Positions 1 to 5,247 of a DNA stretch of 5,247 nt are shown one piece after another. The translations under genes were made by a program, and so were the position numbers. Origin of the DNA: an uncultured bacterium. Lineage in GTDB: Bacteria > Actinomycetota > Coriobacteriia > Coriobacteriales > Coriobacteriaceae. The stretch is from NCBI GenBank assembly GCA_905215195.1, contig CAJMPF010000139.1, forward strand, positions 1 through 5,247. The letters are read 5' to 3'. Each line of letters starts with the position of its first letter. Position 1 is the first letter of the stretch. The notes beneath the pieces were generated by a model that was not told where the DNA came from, made no database searches, and was given only the letters and a program-made list of their open reading frames with translations.

Positions 1-1
1 C

Positions 2-391
2 GAGCAGGGTGTGGCCGTCGACGTGTGCCTGGGTTTTGGCACCGCTTCCAAGGCCGTGGGCATCGATGAGTTCCGCGCGCTGGGCGCCACGGTCAACGTT
101 TGCACCGACGACGGCTCGCTCGGCCCGCACGGTTTTTGCACCGACCCGGCAGCCGAGCTGCTCGGCGAGGGCGGCTACGACTACGTCGCCAGCTGCGGTC
201 CCGCCGTCATTATGAAGAAGGTCGCCGTCGCTGCCGCCGAGGCCGGTGCGTACTGCGAGGTGTCGCTTGAGCGCATGATGAGCTGTGGCTTTGGCGCCTG
301 CAACACCTGCAATGTCGAGACGGTCGACGGTATGAAGGGTGCTTGCATGTGCGGCCCCGTGTTCGATGCTTCCAAGGTGGTGGTCTTCTAG
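2..391 (+). CDS. pyrK: PyrK, dihydroorotate dehydrogenase electron-transfer subunit (C-terminal part, 5' truncated)
   Basis: This is the C-terminal 129 residues of the iron-sulfur flavoprotein that passes electrons from the PyrD FMN through a [2Fe-2S] cluster and FAD to NAD+. The frame is open from base 2, so the gene begins upstream and the GTG at 11 is internal. Visible parts are the end of the ferredoxin-reductase-like NAD-binding domain (TDDGSLGPHGF, then CGP near 193-201) and the cluster-binding tail. The tail has cysteines at codons 284, 299 and 308 (C-x4-C-x2-C) and a fourth at 344, followed by GPVFDA, as is typical of PyrK. An additional cysteine at codon 350 sits where I recall Asp being usual before GPVF. 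The stop overlaps the pyrD start by one base, fitting co-expression of the two subunits. The family call is firm; only the N-terminal FAD domain is unseen. Confidence 0.93.
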   Translation, partial: EQGVAVDVCLGFGTASKAVGIDEFRALGATVNVCTDDGSLGPHGFCTDPAAELLGEGGYDYVASCGPAVIMKKVAVAAAEAGAYCEVSLERMMSCGFGACNTCNVETVDGMKGACMCGPVFDASKVVVF

Positions 392-1314
392 TGGGTACCG
401 TGAACATGGCCGTCGATTTCGGCGGCGTCAAGATGCAGAACCCCATCAACACCGCAGCCGGTACCTTTGGTTACGGTTGGCAGTTCCAGAACTTCTTTGA
501 TGTTTCCCAGCTGGGCGCCATTACCACCAAGGGTTGCGCTGCCGAGCCCTGGCCCGGCAACCCCGCGCCCCGCATGGCCGAGATTCCCGGCGGTATGATC
601 AACTCCGTGGGCCTTCAGAACCCCGGCGTGGCTGCCTTTGCCCGCGAGTCCGGTCCGTGGCTCGAACAGCTGTCCAAGGACGGCTGCCAGGTCATCTGTC
701 AGGTTGCCGGCCACTCCGTTGACGAGTTTGTCCGCGCGCTCGAGATGTATGTCGAGCTGTGCCCCTGGGCTGCCGGCTACGAGATCAACGTGAGCTGCCC
801 CAATATTGCCGCCGGCGGTGCCGCCATGGGCTCCACGCCCGAGGGCGCCTCTTCCGTTATGGCTGCCTGCCGCAAAGTGACCGATAAGCCGCTGTTCGTG
901 AAGATGGCGCCGGTCAACGTCGCCGAGATCGCCAAGGCCCTCGAGGCTGCCGGCGCCGACGGCCTTTCGGTCATCAACTCTATCCAGGGCATGGCCATTG
1001 ACGTTCATACACGCAAGTCCCGCGTGGCCAAGCCCAAGGGCGGTCTTTCGGGCCCGCTGTGCCACCACATCGCCGTGCGCATGGTCTGGGAGGTTGCCCA
1101 GGCCGTCGATATCCCCATCAACGGTGTCGGCGGTGTCATGACCGGCGAGGATGCGGCTGAGTTTATCCTGGCCGGTGCCACCTGCGTGTCGGTCGGCATG
1201 GCCAACTTCGTCGATCCGTGCGCCTCGCTCAAGATCGCGCATGAGCTCGAGGCCTGGGCCGAGTCCCAGGGCGTAAAGGACATCAACGAGCTGGTAGGTG
1301 CTTTCGAATGCTAG
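391..1314 (+). CDS. pyrD: Dihydroorotate dehydrogenase, class 1B catalytic subunit
   Basis: Oxidises dihydroorotate to orotate in the cytosol, the fourth step of de novo pyrimidine synthesis, using FMN and the PyrK partner. From GTG 391 the protein has 307 residues, normal for the family. The FMN/orotate barrel shows NTAAGTFGYG (20-29), TTKG (45-48), NSVGLQNPG (71-79), INVSCPN (132-138), VKMAP (170-174), GGLSGP (217-222) and GVGGVM (245-250). The active-site loop carries Cys136, the catalytic base of class 1 enzymes; class 2 enzymes have Ser there. With pyrK directly upstream this indicates class 1B. GTG 391 was chosen because it overlaps the pyrK stop (TAGTG) and an AAGGTGG stretch lies about 10 bases upstream at 374-380. 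GTG 400 or ATG 406 would remove 3 or 5 residues and cannot be excluded. The frame is open upstream to 343, but that part overlaps pyrK coding sequence. Confidence 0.96.
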   Translation: MGTVNMAVDFGGVKMQNPINTAAGTFGYGWQFQNFFDVSQLGAITTKGCAAEPWPGNPAPRMAEIPGGMINSVGLQNPGVAAFARESGPWLEQLSKDGCQVICQVAGHSVDEFVRALEMYVELCPWAAGYEINVSCPNIAAGGAAMGSTPEGASSVMAACRKVTDKPLFVKMAPVNVAEIAKALEAAGADGLSVINSIQGMAIDVHTRKSRVAKPKGGLSGPLCHHIAVRMVWEVAQAVDIPINGVGGVMTGEDAAEFILAGATCVSVGMANFVDPCASLKIAHELEAWAESQGVKDINELVGAFEC

Positions 1315-2024
1315 AGACCGATGCCCGCGACCGCGTAATCGTCGCCCTCGACTGCGATCGTGAGCGTGCGCTCGAGCTCGCCCACGAGCTTTCGGGCCAT
1401 GCTGTCTGGCTCAAGGTTGGTATGACGCTCTATTACGCCGAGGGTCCCCAGATCGTCAAGACGTTCAAGGACCTGGGCTTTAAGGTCTTCCTTGACCTTA
1501 AGTTCCATGACATTCCGCATCAGGTTCGCGGTGCCGCCCGTTCGGCCTCGCTTGCCGGTGCCGACCTGCTCTCGGTTCACGGTTTGGGTTCGGGCGCCAT
1601 GCTCGCTGCCTGCCGCGAGGGTGCCGAGGAGGCGCGCGAGGACCGCGCCAAGCTCGTCGCCATCACCGTGCTCACGAGCATGAATCAGGATGCCTTGAGC
1701 GAGATCGGCGTCGAGTCGCCCGTGGCCGAGGAGGCCGCCCGCCTGGCAAAGCTCGCTCAGGCCAACGGCATCGATGGCATCGTGTGCTCGCCGATGGAGG
1801 CTCACGACATGCGTGAGCTGCTGGGCCCTGATGCCCTGATCGTGACTCCGGGTGTGCGTCCGGTGGGTGCCGCCTTAGGCGACCAGTCCCGCGTGGCGAC
1901 GCCTTCCCAGGCTATCGAGCGCGGCGCGAGCCACATTGTGGTGGGCCGTCCCATCACCGGTGCCGACGATCCGGTTGCCGCCTTTGACGCCATCGTCGCT
2001 GAGCTGGTCGAAAACGTCGCGTAA
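1308..2024 (+). CDS. pyrF: Orotidine 5'-phosphate decarboxylase
   Basis: Decarboxylates OMP to UMP, the last step of de novo UMP synthesis, as a cytosolic TIM-barrel dimer. The 238 residues match the compact bacterial family of about 230-245. The catalytic signature DLKFHDIP occupies 63-70, giving the Asp63-x-Lys65-x-x-Asp68 triad, with the partner Lys36 in WLKVG. Phosphate-binding elements are TPGVRP (180-185) and VVGRPIT (211-217, Arg214). The ATG lies inside the end of pyrD (7-base overlap), with AGGTG at 1296-1300 seven bases before it, so translation is probably coupled. No pyrE follows, so orotate phosphoribosyltransferase must be encoded upstream or elsewhere. The gene ends the pyr block, and 239 non-coding bases follow. 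Confidence 0.97.
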   Translation: MLETDARDRVIVALDCDRERALELAHELSGHAVWLKVGMTLYYAEGPQIVKTFKDLGFKVFLDLKFHDIPHQVRGAARSASLAGADLLSVHGLGSGAMLAACREGAEEAREDRAKLVAITVLTSMNQDALSEIGVESPVAEEAARLAKLAQANGIDGIVCSPMEAHDMRELLGPDALIVTPGVRPVGAALGDQSRVATPSQAIERGASHIVVGRPITGADDPVAAFDAIVAELVENVA

Positions 2025-2069
2025 AAGATTCCCCTAAGTCACCACTTTTGGGTCTCATTAGCACAAAAT

Positions 2070-2127
2070 AGCCCCTGTGCCTGCGTAAACTTTCCCATCC
2101 TTTGTGTGGAATCGCAGGTCAGGGGCT
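2070..2127 (+). repeat. Long-looped inverted repeat downstream of pyrF, possible weak terminator
   Basis: AGCCCCTG (2070-2077) is perfectly complementary to CAGGGGCT (2120-2127). Inside it CCTGCG (2080-2085) pairs with CGCAGG (2113-2118) across a 2x1 internal loop, giving 14 base pairs around a 27-base apical region. That region can form a small TTCC/GGAA stem (2092-2095 with 2108-2111). It lies 45 bases after pyrF and could end the pyrimidine transcript, but the + strand tail (TTAACTTT) is a poor U tract. It could instead be a structured 3' UTR or a protein site. A smaller imperfect hairpin (2031-2052, CCC/GGG plus AAGT/ACTT) precedes it. Confidence 0.5.
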
Positions 2128-2186
2128 TAACTTTGAGCGCAGTATATTGCACTTTTTGCGGGTATCGTCTAACCTATGGAGCCGCG

Positions 2187-2225
2187 ATTGGGCATTTTGT
2201 ACGTTCTACGTGCTAAAATGCCAAT
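2187..2225 (+). repeat. Imperfect hairpin/inverted repeat overlapping the mihF promoter
   Basis: GGCATTTT (2191-2198) is perfectly complementary to AAAATGCC (2215-2222). The pairing continues inward as GTACGT (2199-2204) with ACGTGC (2208-2213), including one T-G wobble and one bulged T at 2214, around a TCT loop. It extends outward as ATT (2187-2189) with AAT (2223-2225) past a bulged G at 2190. That makes about 17 pairs in 39 bases. The right arm contains the extended -10 element TGCTAAAAT. No T run follows on either strand, so it is not a standard intrinsic terminator. As DNA it could be an operator; as RNA it would fold only in transcripts that start further upstream. Confidence 0.65.
2211..2219 (+). 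promoter_or_regulatory. Extended -10 promoter element for the mihF-gmk-rpoZ-thiI block
   Basis: TGCTAAAAT is a TGn extended -10 motif with a hexamer matching TATAAT at five of six positions. It lies 44 bases before the mihF ATG, giving a predicted leader of roughly 35-40 bases that includes the strong ribosome site. No good -35 is seen at 16-18 bases; the nearest candidate, TTGGGC at 2188-2193, has a 20-base spacer. Extended -10 promoters can work without one. Weaker alternatives are TATAAC (2238-2243), which lacks a -35, and TTGCAC-17-TAACCT (2147-2175). Confidence 0.5.
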
Positions 2226-2253
2226 TATTGAATCAGATATAACCCAACTATTT

Positions 2254-2258
2254 GGAGG
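2254..2258 (+). promoter_or_regulatory. Shine-Dalgarno site of mihF
   Basis: GGAGG lies five bases before ATG 2264. It fixes that ATG as the start and excludes the in-frame TTG at 2252, which overlaps this site. Confidence 0.85.
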
Positions 2259-2263
2259 TACGA

Positions 2264-2572
2264 ATGGCACTCCCTCAGCTTACCGATGAGCAGCGCAAGC
2301 AGGCTCTTGAGAAGGCTGCTGCCGCACGTCACGCCCGCGCTGAGCTTCGCGAGCAGATCAAGAAGGGCGAGAAGTCCCTCGAGTCCGTGCTCAACTCCGA
2401 TGACCCCATCGCTTCCCGCATGAAGGTTTCCACCCTCATCGAGTCTCTCCCTGGTTATGGCAAGGCCAAGGCCGCTAAGATCATGGAGGAGCTCGGTATC
2501 TCCGCTACCCGTCGCGTCCAGGGCCTCGGCGTCCGTCAGCGCGAGCAGCTCCTCGAGCAGCTGACCAAATAA
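2264..2572 (+). CDS. mihF: Actinobacterial integration host factor (mIHF-type nucleoid-associated protein)
   Basis: A 102-residue basic protein of the actinobacterial mIHF/sIHF family, which binds DNA non-specifically and compacts or bends the nucleoid; it is unrelated to the proteobacterial IhfA/IhfB proteins. A charged N-terminal helix (about 7-38, rich in Lys, Glu, Arg and Ala) leads to the conserved core MKVSTLIESLPGYGKAKAAK (53-72). That core is the helix-two-turn-helix DNA-binding region with its LPGxGK turn. The family's RRVQGLG motif follows at 83-89. Placement directly before gmk and rpoZ matches mycobacteria and streptomycetes and strengthens the call. Codon choice is narrow (Lys almost all AAG), consistent with high expression. 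It has the strongest ribosome site of its block and its own promoter region. The TAA stop abuts the gmk start codon. Confidence 0.95.
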   Translation: MALPQLTDEQRKQALEKAAAARHARAELREQIKKGEKSLESVLNSDDPIASRMKVSTLIESLPGYGKAKAAKIMEELGISATRRVQGLGVRQREQLLEQLTK

Positions 2573-3142
2573 GTGAGCGCTCAGGATTCCAAGCTCTTTG
2601 TGATTTCTGGACCGTCAGGCGCAGGGAAGGGTACGCTCGTCACTCGTGTGCGCGAGCGCCGCTCGAACCTGGGCCTGACGGTTTCGGCTACCACGCGAGC
2701 ACCACGCAAAGGTGAGGTCGACGGCGTCAACTACTTTTTTCTGACGCGCGAGGAGTTCGACCGCCGCGTGGCAAACGGTGAGTTTGTTGAGTGGGCCGAG
2801 GTCCACGGTAACTGCTACGGCACGTTGGTGAGCGAGGTCACATCCAAGCTCGCCTCTGGCGCATCTCTGATTTTGGAGATCGATGTCCAGGGCGCCCTGC
2901 AGGTGAAGGAGCGTTTCCCCGAGGCCGTGCTGATCTTTATCAAGCCGCCTTCGCTTGAGGTGCTCCGCGAGCGTCTAGTCGGTCGCGGTACCGAGACGCC
3001 CGAGACGATTGAGCTGCGTATGGCAAACGCCGCCGATGAGCTTGCCCTTGCCGACCGCTACGACGACGTCGTGGTAAATGACGATCTCGACCGCGCGACC
3101 GATGAGCTCGTTCGCGTTCTCGATATGCATGAAAGGATCTGA
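2573..3142 (+). CDS. gmk: Guanylate kinase
   Basis: Phosphorylates GMP to GDP with ATP in the cytosol, feeding GTP and dGTP synthesis. The 189 residues are typical. The P-loop GPSGAGKGT is at 13-21. The GMP-binding region spans SATTRAPRKGEVDGVNYFF (38-56, with Arg42, Arg45 and Tyr54) and YGT at 82-84. EIDVQGA at 102-108 is the conserved Walker-B-like strand, and the lid with LVGRGTETPE (135-144) carries Arg138. The start is GTG, immediately after the mihF stop with no gap. No strong ribosome site is visible, so initiation probably relies on ribosomes finishing mihF. It is co-transcribed with rpoZ downstream. Confidence 0.97.
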   Translation: MSAQDSKLFVISGPSGAGKGTLVTRVRERRSNLGLTVSATTRAPRKGEVDGVNYFFLTREEFDRRVANGEFVEWAEVHGNCYGTLVSEVTSKLASGASLILEIDVQGALQVKERFPEAVLIFIKPPSLEVLRERLVGRGTETPETIELRMANAADELALADRYDDVVVNDDLDRATDELVRVLDMHERI

Positions 3143-3147
3143 GGTCC

Positions 3148-3429
3148 GTGTCCGTTGTAAAGCCTTGCATTGACGATCTTCTGGAGAAGACCGATCACAA
3201 CCGCTTCCTGCTCGCTTCGCTTGCCTCCAAGCGCGCCTGCGACATCAATAGCATGCTGCGTGGCCAGCACAACCGCGTGCTTGCCGTCCAGGATGTCGAT
3301 GACATCACCATCGGGCTTTCCGGTGCCGACACCATCTCGATGGCTATGGACGAGATTGTCGACGGCGACATCTCTTACGACGAGGCCCGTTACGAGAAGG
3401 CGCTCGGCCACAAGGTTGCTGAAGCCTAA
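3148..3429 (+). CDS. rpoZ: DNA-directed RNA polymerase omega subunit
   Basis: The small subunit that binds the beta-prime C-terminal region and aids RNA polymerase assembly and stability. The 93 residues are in the normal range. HNRFLLASLASKRACDINSM (17-36) corresponds to the conserved omega helix NRFxLxxxAxxRAxx, and DTISMAMDEIVDGDI (61-75) to the second conserved helix and turn. The GTG start lies five bases after the gmk stop. AAAGGA at 3132-3137 and GAGG at 3141-3144 are the candidate ribosome sites; the first has the better spacing. The gmk-rpoZ pair is widely conserved in bacteria. The TAA stop touches the ATG of thiI. Confidence 0.95.
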   Translation: MSVVKPCIDDLLEKTDHNRFLLASLASKRACDINSMLRGQHNRVLAVQDVDDITIGLSGADTISMAMDEIVDGDISYDEARYEKALGHKVAEA

Positions 3430-4674
3430 ATGGCGGCTCGCGTCTGCCTGGTCCACTATCACGAGGTTGGACTGAAGGGTAAGAACCGCGCACATTTTGA
3501 GCATATCCTCATGGATAACATCAAGGCGGCCTTGGCCGCCTTTTCCGTGAATGCCGTGTCTCGAATTTCCGGTTATATCCTCGTGACCTTTAACGAGCAT
3601 CAGGCCGACGAGGCGGCGCGTGTCATTCGCACCGTTCCCGGCGTTGCTCGTGTGTCTTTGGCGTATCACACCAATCGCGACCCTCAGGAGTACTGTGCCG
3701 CCGCCGTGAAGGCGCTGCGCGAATTTGGTTCCTTCGATTCGTTTAAGGTGCACGCCAAGCGCTCCAATACCGATTATGAGCTCACCTCGATTGACATCAA
3801 TCGTCAGGTGGGCGAGGTGCTGTGCGAGGCCTTCCCCGATAAAAAGGTTCAAATGCATGACCCCGATGCGATGGTGCACGTACTGGTGGTCCAGGGTAGC
3901 GTTTATGTGTATGCGCGCTCTGAGCGCGGCGTGGGCGGTCTGCCGGTGGGTTCTGCCGGCAAGGTCGTGACGCTGCTGTCGTCGGGTATTGATTCTCCGG
4001 TGGCAACCTGGATGCTCGCGCGTCGCGGCGCGGTGTGCGTGCCGGTACATTTCTCAGGTCGTCCGCAGACGCCCGACACGAGCGAGTATTTGGTGCAGGA
4101 CATCATCCGTGCGCTTGAGCCGGGTGTCCAGATCGGCCGCCTGTACGTGGTGCCGTTTGGCGATTGTCAGCGTGAGATCTCGGTGACCTGCCCCAGCAAC
4201 CTGCGCGTGATCATGTATCGCCGCATTATGTATTCGGTTGCCGAGCGCATTGCACACATCGAGGGCGCCAAGGCCATCGTGACGGGCGAATCGCTTGGAC
4301 AGGTTGCCTCCCAAACGCTTGAGAATATCATGGCCGTCAACGAGGCCGTGAAGATCCCCGTGTTCCGTCCGCTCATCGGTTCGGACAAGCAGGAGATCAT
4401 CGCGCGCGCCGAGGAGATCGGTACGTTCGATATCTCGACTGAGGCCGCTCCCGACTGCTGCACGCTGTTTATGCCGCGTCGTCCCGAGACGCACGCTAAA
4501 CTCGATGCCGTGCATGAGGCCTGGGAGTTGTTCGATCACGAGGAGATGATCGAGCGCCTACTCAAGCAGACCGAGTACATCGACTTCGAAAGCAACACGT
4601 ATAAGGCCCCTAAGACCTTAAAACGCAAACATTCGGAGCTTGCTCCGCGTGAGATTTACCAAGATCACGAGTAA
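3430..4674 (+). CDS. thiI: tRNA 4-thiouridine synthetase ThiI (two-part form without rhodanese domain)
   Basis: Adenylates uridine 8 of tRNA with ATP and inserts sulfur to give 4-thiouridine; in some bacteria it also supplies sulfur for the thiamine thiazole. The 414 residues contain the N-terminal ferredoxin-like start (HYHEVGLKGKNR, 9-20), a THUMP RNA-binding domain (about 60-165) and the PP-loop ATPase with SSGIDSP at 184-190. TGESLGQVASQTLENI (285-300) and PDCCTLF (341-347) are further family motifs. Length and C-terminus match the shorter Bacillus-type enzymes. The C-terminal rhodanese domain of the E. coli protein is absent, so sulfur is probably received from a dedicated cysteine desulfurase, none of which is encoded in this window. 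The ATG abuts the rpoZ stop (TAAATG) without a clear ribosome site, implying coupling. A strong terminator follows. Confidence 0.95.
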   Translation: MAARVCLVHYHEVGLKGKNRAHFEHILMDNIKAALAAFSVNAVSRISGYILVTFNEHQADEAARVIRTVPGVARVSLAYHTNRDPQEYCAAAVKALREFGSFDSFKVHAKRSNTDYELTSIDINRQVGEVLCEAFPDKKVQMHDPDAMVHVLVVQGSVYVYARSERGVGGLPVGSAGKVVTLLSSGIDSPVATWMLARRGAVCVPVHFSGRPQTPDTSEYLVQDIIRALEPGVQIGRLYVVPFGDCQREISVTCPSNLRVIMYRRIMYSVAERIAHIEGAKAIVTGESLGQVASQTLENIMAVNEAVKIPVFRPLIGSDKQEIIARAEEIGTFDISTEAAPDCCTLFMPRRPETHAKLDAVHEAWELFDHEEMIERLLKQTEYIDFESNTYKAPKTLKRKHSELAPREIYQDHE

Positions 4675-4684
4675 ATTTGTGCAT

Positions 4685-4717
4685 AGACCGACGATGCTCT
4701 TGCATCGTCGGTCTTTT
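4685..4717 (+). terminator. Rho-independent terminator after thiI
   Basis: AGACCGACGATGC (4685-4697) and GCATCGTCGGTCT (4702-4714) form a perfect 13-bp stem with a TCTT loop. A TTTT run (4714-4717) follows, its first T closing the stem. It begins 11 bases after the thiI stop and should end the mihF-gmk-rpoZ-thiI transcript. Confidence 0.92.
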
Positions 4718-4809
4718 GCTATCTGGGCATTTTGCGGCTAAGTGTTCATTTGCTGACGTGTGCCTGAATAAATGGACAGATTTGTGCAAGGTTTTGGTCA
4801 GCTTTTGGT

Positions 4810-4837
4810 TTGACCGCGAAAACCGGTTTTGAAGCAT
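4810..4837 (+). promoter_or_regulatory. Tentative promoter upstream of comEA with palindrome in its spacer
   Basis: TTGACC (4810-4815) matches the -35 consensus at five of six positions. Sixteen bases later AAGCAT (4832-4837) is a poor -10 (three of six). The perfect 12-bp palindrome AAAACCGGTTTT fills 4819-4830, inside the spacer. The weak -10 means the promoter would need an activator or an alternative sigma factor, or lies elsewhere in the gap. This is a guess from spacing and motif only. Confidence 0.2.
4819..4830. repeat. Perfect 12-bp palindrome AAAACCGGTTTT
   Basis: The site lies 57 bases before the comEA start in a T-rich gap. A second inverted pair, GGTCA (4796-4800) and TGACC (4811-4815) ten bases apart, sits just upstream. 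GGTTTTG occurs three times (4790-4796, 4825-4831, 4879-4885). A dimeric regulator site is possible. There is too little loop for an RNA hairpin of note. Confidence 0.5.
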
Positions 4838-4874
4838 GGCTGTTGCAGGGCACTTTTCCTGACACGATGTTGTT

Positions 4875-4880
4875 GGGAGG
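4875..4880 (+). promoter_or_regulatory. Shine-Dalgarno site of comEA
   Basis: GGGAGG lies seven bases before ATG 4888 and supports that start over the later in-frame ATG at 4924. Confidence 0.8.
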
Positions 4881-4887
4881 TTTTGCT

Positions 4888-5247
4888 ATGGCGCAGCGCG
4901 AACAACACGAACGGGTCAAAAAGATGGACCGCTGGGCAGGCAAGCTGCTCGGTCATAAGGCTGTGGTGGTGGCGATGCTGGGCGTCATTGCGATGGCGAG
5001 CGGCTTGGCGATGGCGAACCTTGGCGGCGGTGCCGGCGGTGTGTCGTTTGAGCGCACTGATGGTACGGGCTCGTTAGTGGAGCCGGGATCCGGCGATGCT
5101 TCGAGCGGAAAGACATCCGAAGGCTCTTCGACTAAGGCTTCTGCCGCGGCAGAGGTCTATGTCGATGTCGATGGCGCCGTTGTGTCGCCCGGTGTATACA
5201 GGCTCAAAGACGGGGCACGGGTATCCCAGGCGATCGATGCCGCCGGC
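4888..5247 (+). CDS. comEA: ComEA-like membrane-anchored SLBB protein (N-terminal part, 3' truncated)
   Basis: The frame is open from ATG 4888 to the window end (120 residues, no stop). A basic N-terminus (1-24) precedes one hydrophobic segment at about 25-44 (VVVAMLGVIAMASGLAMA core). A flexible Gly/Ser/Thr-rich linker follows (about 45-87), then the start of an SLBB domain at 89-120: VYVDVDGAVVSPGVYRL and RVSQAIDAAG, the typical V.G.V..PGVY..........AI..AGG pattern. This order (anchor, linker, SLBB) is that of ComEA. Known family members bind incoming double-stranded DNA at the outer membrane face through a C-terminal helix-hairpin-helix pair and feed ComEC during natural transformation. 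That DNA-binding part lies beyond the window, so another SLBB protein remains possible. The gene follows a terminator and its own 213-base upstream gap, so it starts a separate unit. Confidence 0.82.
   Translation, partial: MAQREQHERVKKMDRWAGKLLGHKAVVVAMLGVIAMASGLAMANLGGGAGGVSFERTDGTGSLVEPGSGDASSGKTSEGSSTKASAAAEVYVDVDGAVVSPGVYRLKDGARVSQAIDAAG

Noticed and set aside
388..1242. Antisense open frame (284 codons) opposite pyrD
   Set aside because: It mirrors pyrD codons, gives a low-complexity Gly/His/Asp-rich protein, and has no recognisable motif or upstream site of its own.
2139..2157. GCAGTATATTGC followed by CTTTTT as a terminator
   Set aside because: Only three G/C-containing pairs close the stem (GCA/TGC) over an AT core, too weak for an intrinsic terminator.
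2025..2263. UTP/PyrR-type attenuator or a riboswitch in the gap after pyrF
   Set aside because: The gap lies after the pyr genes rather than before them, and no known aptamer consensus or paired terminator/antiterminator is visible.
2176..2289. Possible 37-codon upstream ORF overlapping the mihF start
   Set aside because: ATG 2176 has no Shine-Dalgarno sequence and would be missing from transcripts starting at the extended -10 (about 2226).
3058..4050. Long antisense open frame (330 codons) opposite gmk, rpoZ and thiI
   Set aside because: Its His/Arg/Gly-rich product shows no domain pattern and it crosses three well-supported genes. It is a product of high G+C third positions.
4610..4943. 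Antisense small open frames (75 and 65 codons) around the thiI terminator and comEA upstream gap
   Set aside because: They run through the strong terminator stem or into comEA, lack ribosome sites and show no protein motif.
4829..5077. 82-codon + strand frame overlapping comEA
   Set aside because: It is out of frame with the well-supported SLBB protein that has a GGGAGG site, and its Arg/Trp/Cys-rich product is typical of a shadow frame.

Overview
The window looks like chromosome of a high-GC actinobacterium of the class Coriobacteriia, with Collinsella or a close relative as the best guess. This rests on high G+C third positions, the actinobacterial mihF-gmk-rpoZ gene block, and class 1B (PyrK-dependent) PyrD rather than the quinone-linked class 2 enzyme. 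The genus is inferred from gene content and protein style only; no search was run. All genes read on the + strand and form three transcriptional blocks.

Block 1 (1-2024) is the 3' end of a pyrimidine operon: the C-terminal part of pyrK (cut by the window start), pyrD and pyrF. The genes overlap by 1 and 7 bases. PyrK and PyrD form the NAD-linked dihydroorotate dehydrogenase, and PyrF decarboxylates OMP to UMP. No pyrE follows here.

A 239-base non-coding gap (2025-2263) separates the blocks. It holds a long-looped inverted repeat after pyrF and a 17-bp imperfect hairpin whose right arm contains an extended -10 promoter element for the next gene.

Block 2 (2264-4674) is mihF-gmk-rpoZ-thiI, with gaps of 0, 5 and 0 bases. 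It encodes the actinobacterial integration host factor, guanylate kinase, RNA polymerase omega and the tRNA 4-thiouridine synthetase. A 13-bp perfect stem with a T run (4685-4717) ends this block.

Block 3 starts after a 213-base gap (4675-4887) containing a 12-bp palindrome and short T-rich repeats. Its first gene runs off the window end and encodes a membrane-anchored SLBB-domain protein, most likely the DNA receptor ComEA.

Most of the window is ordinary housekeeping DNA. The items most worth a second look are the hairpin overlapping the mihF promoter and the palindrome upstream of comEA. I saw no convincing sign of an undescribed system, mobile element, CRISPR array or RNA gene.
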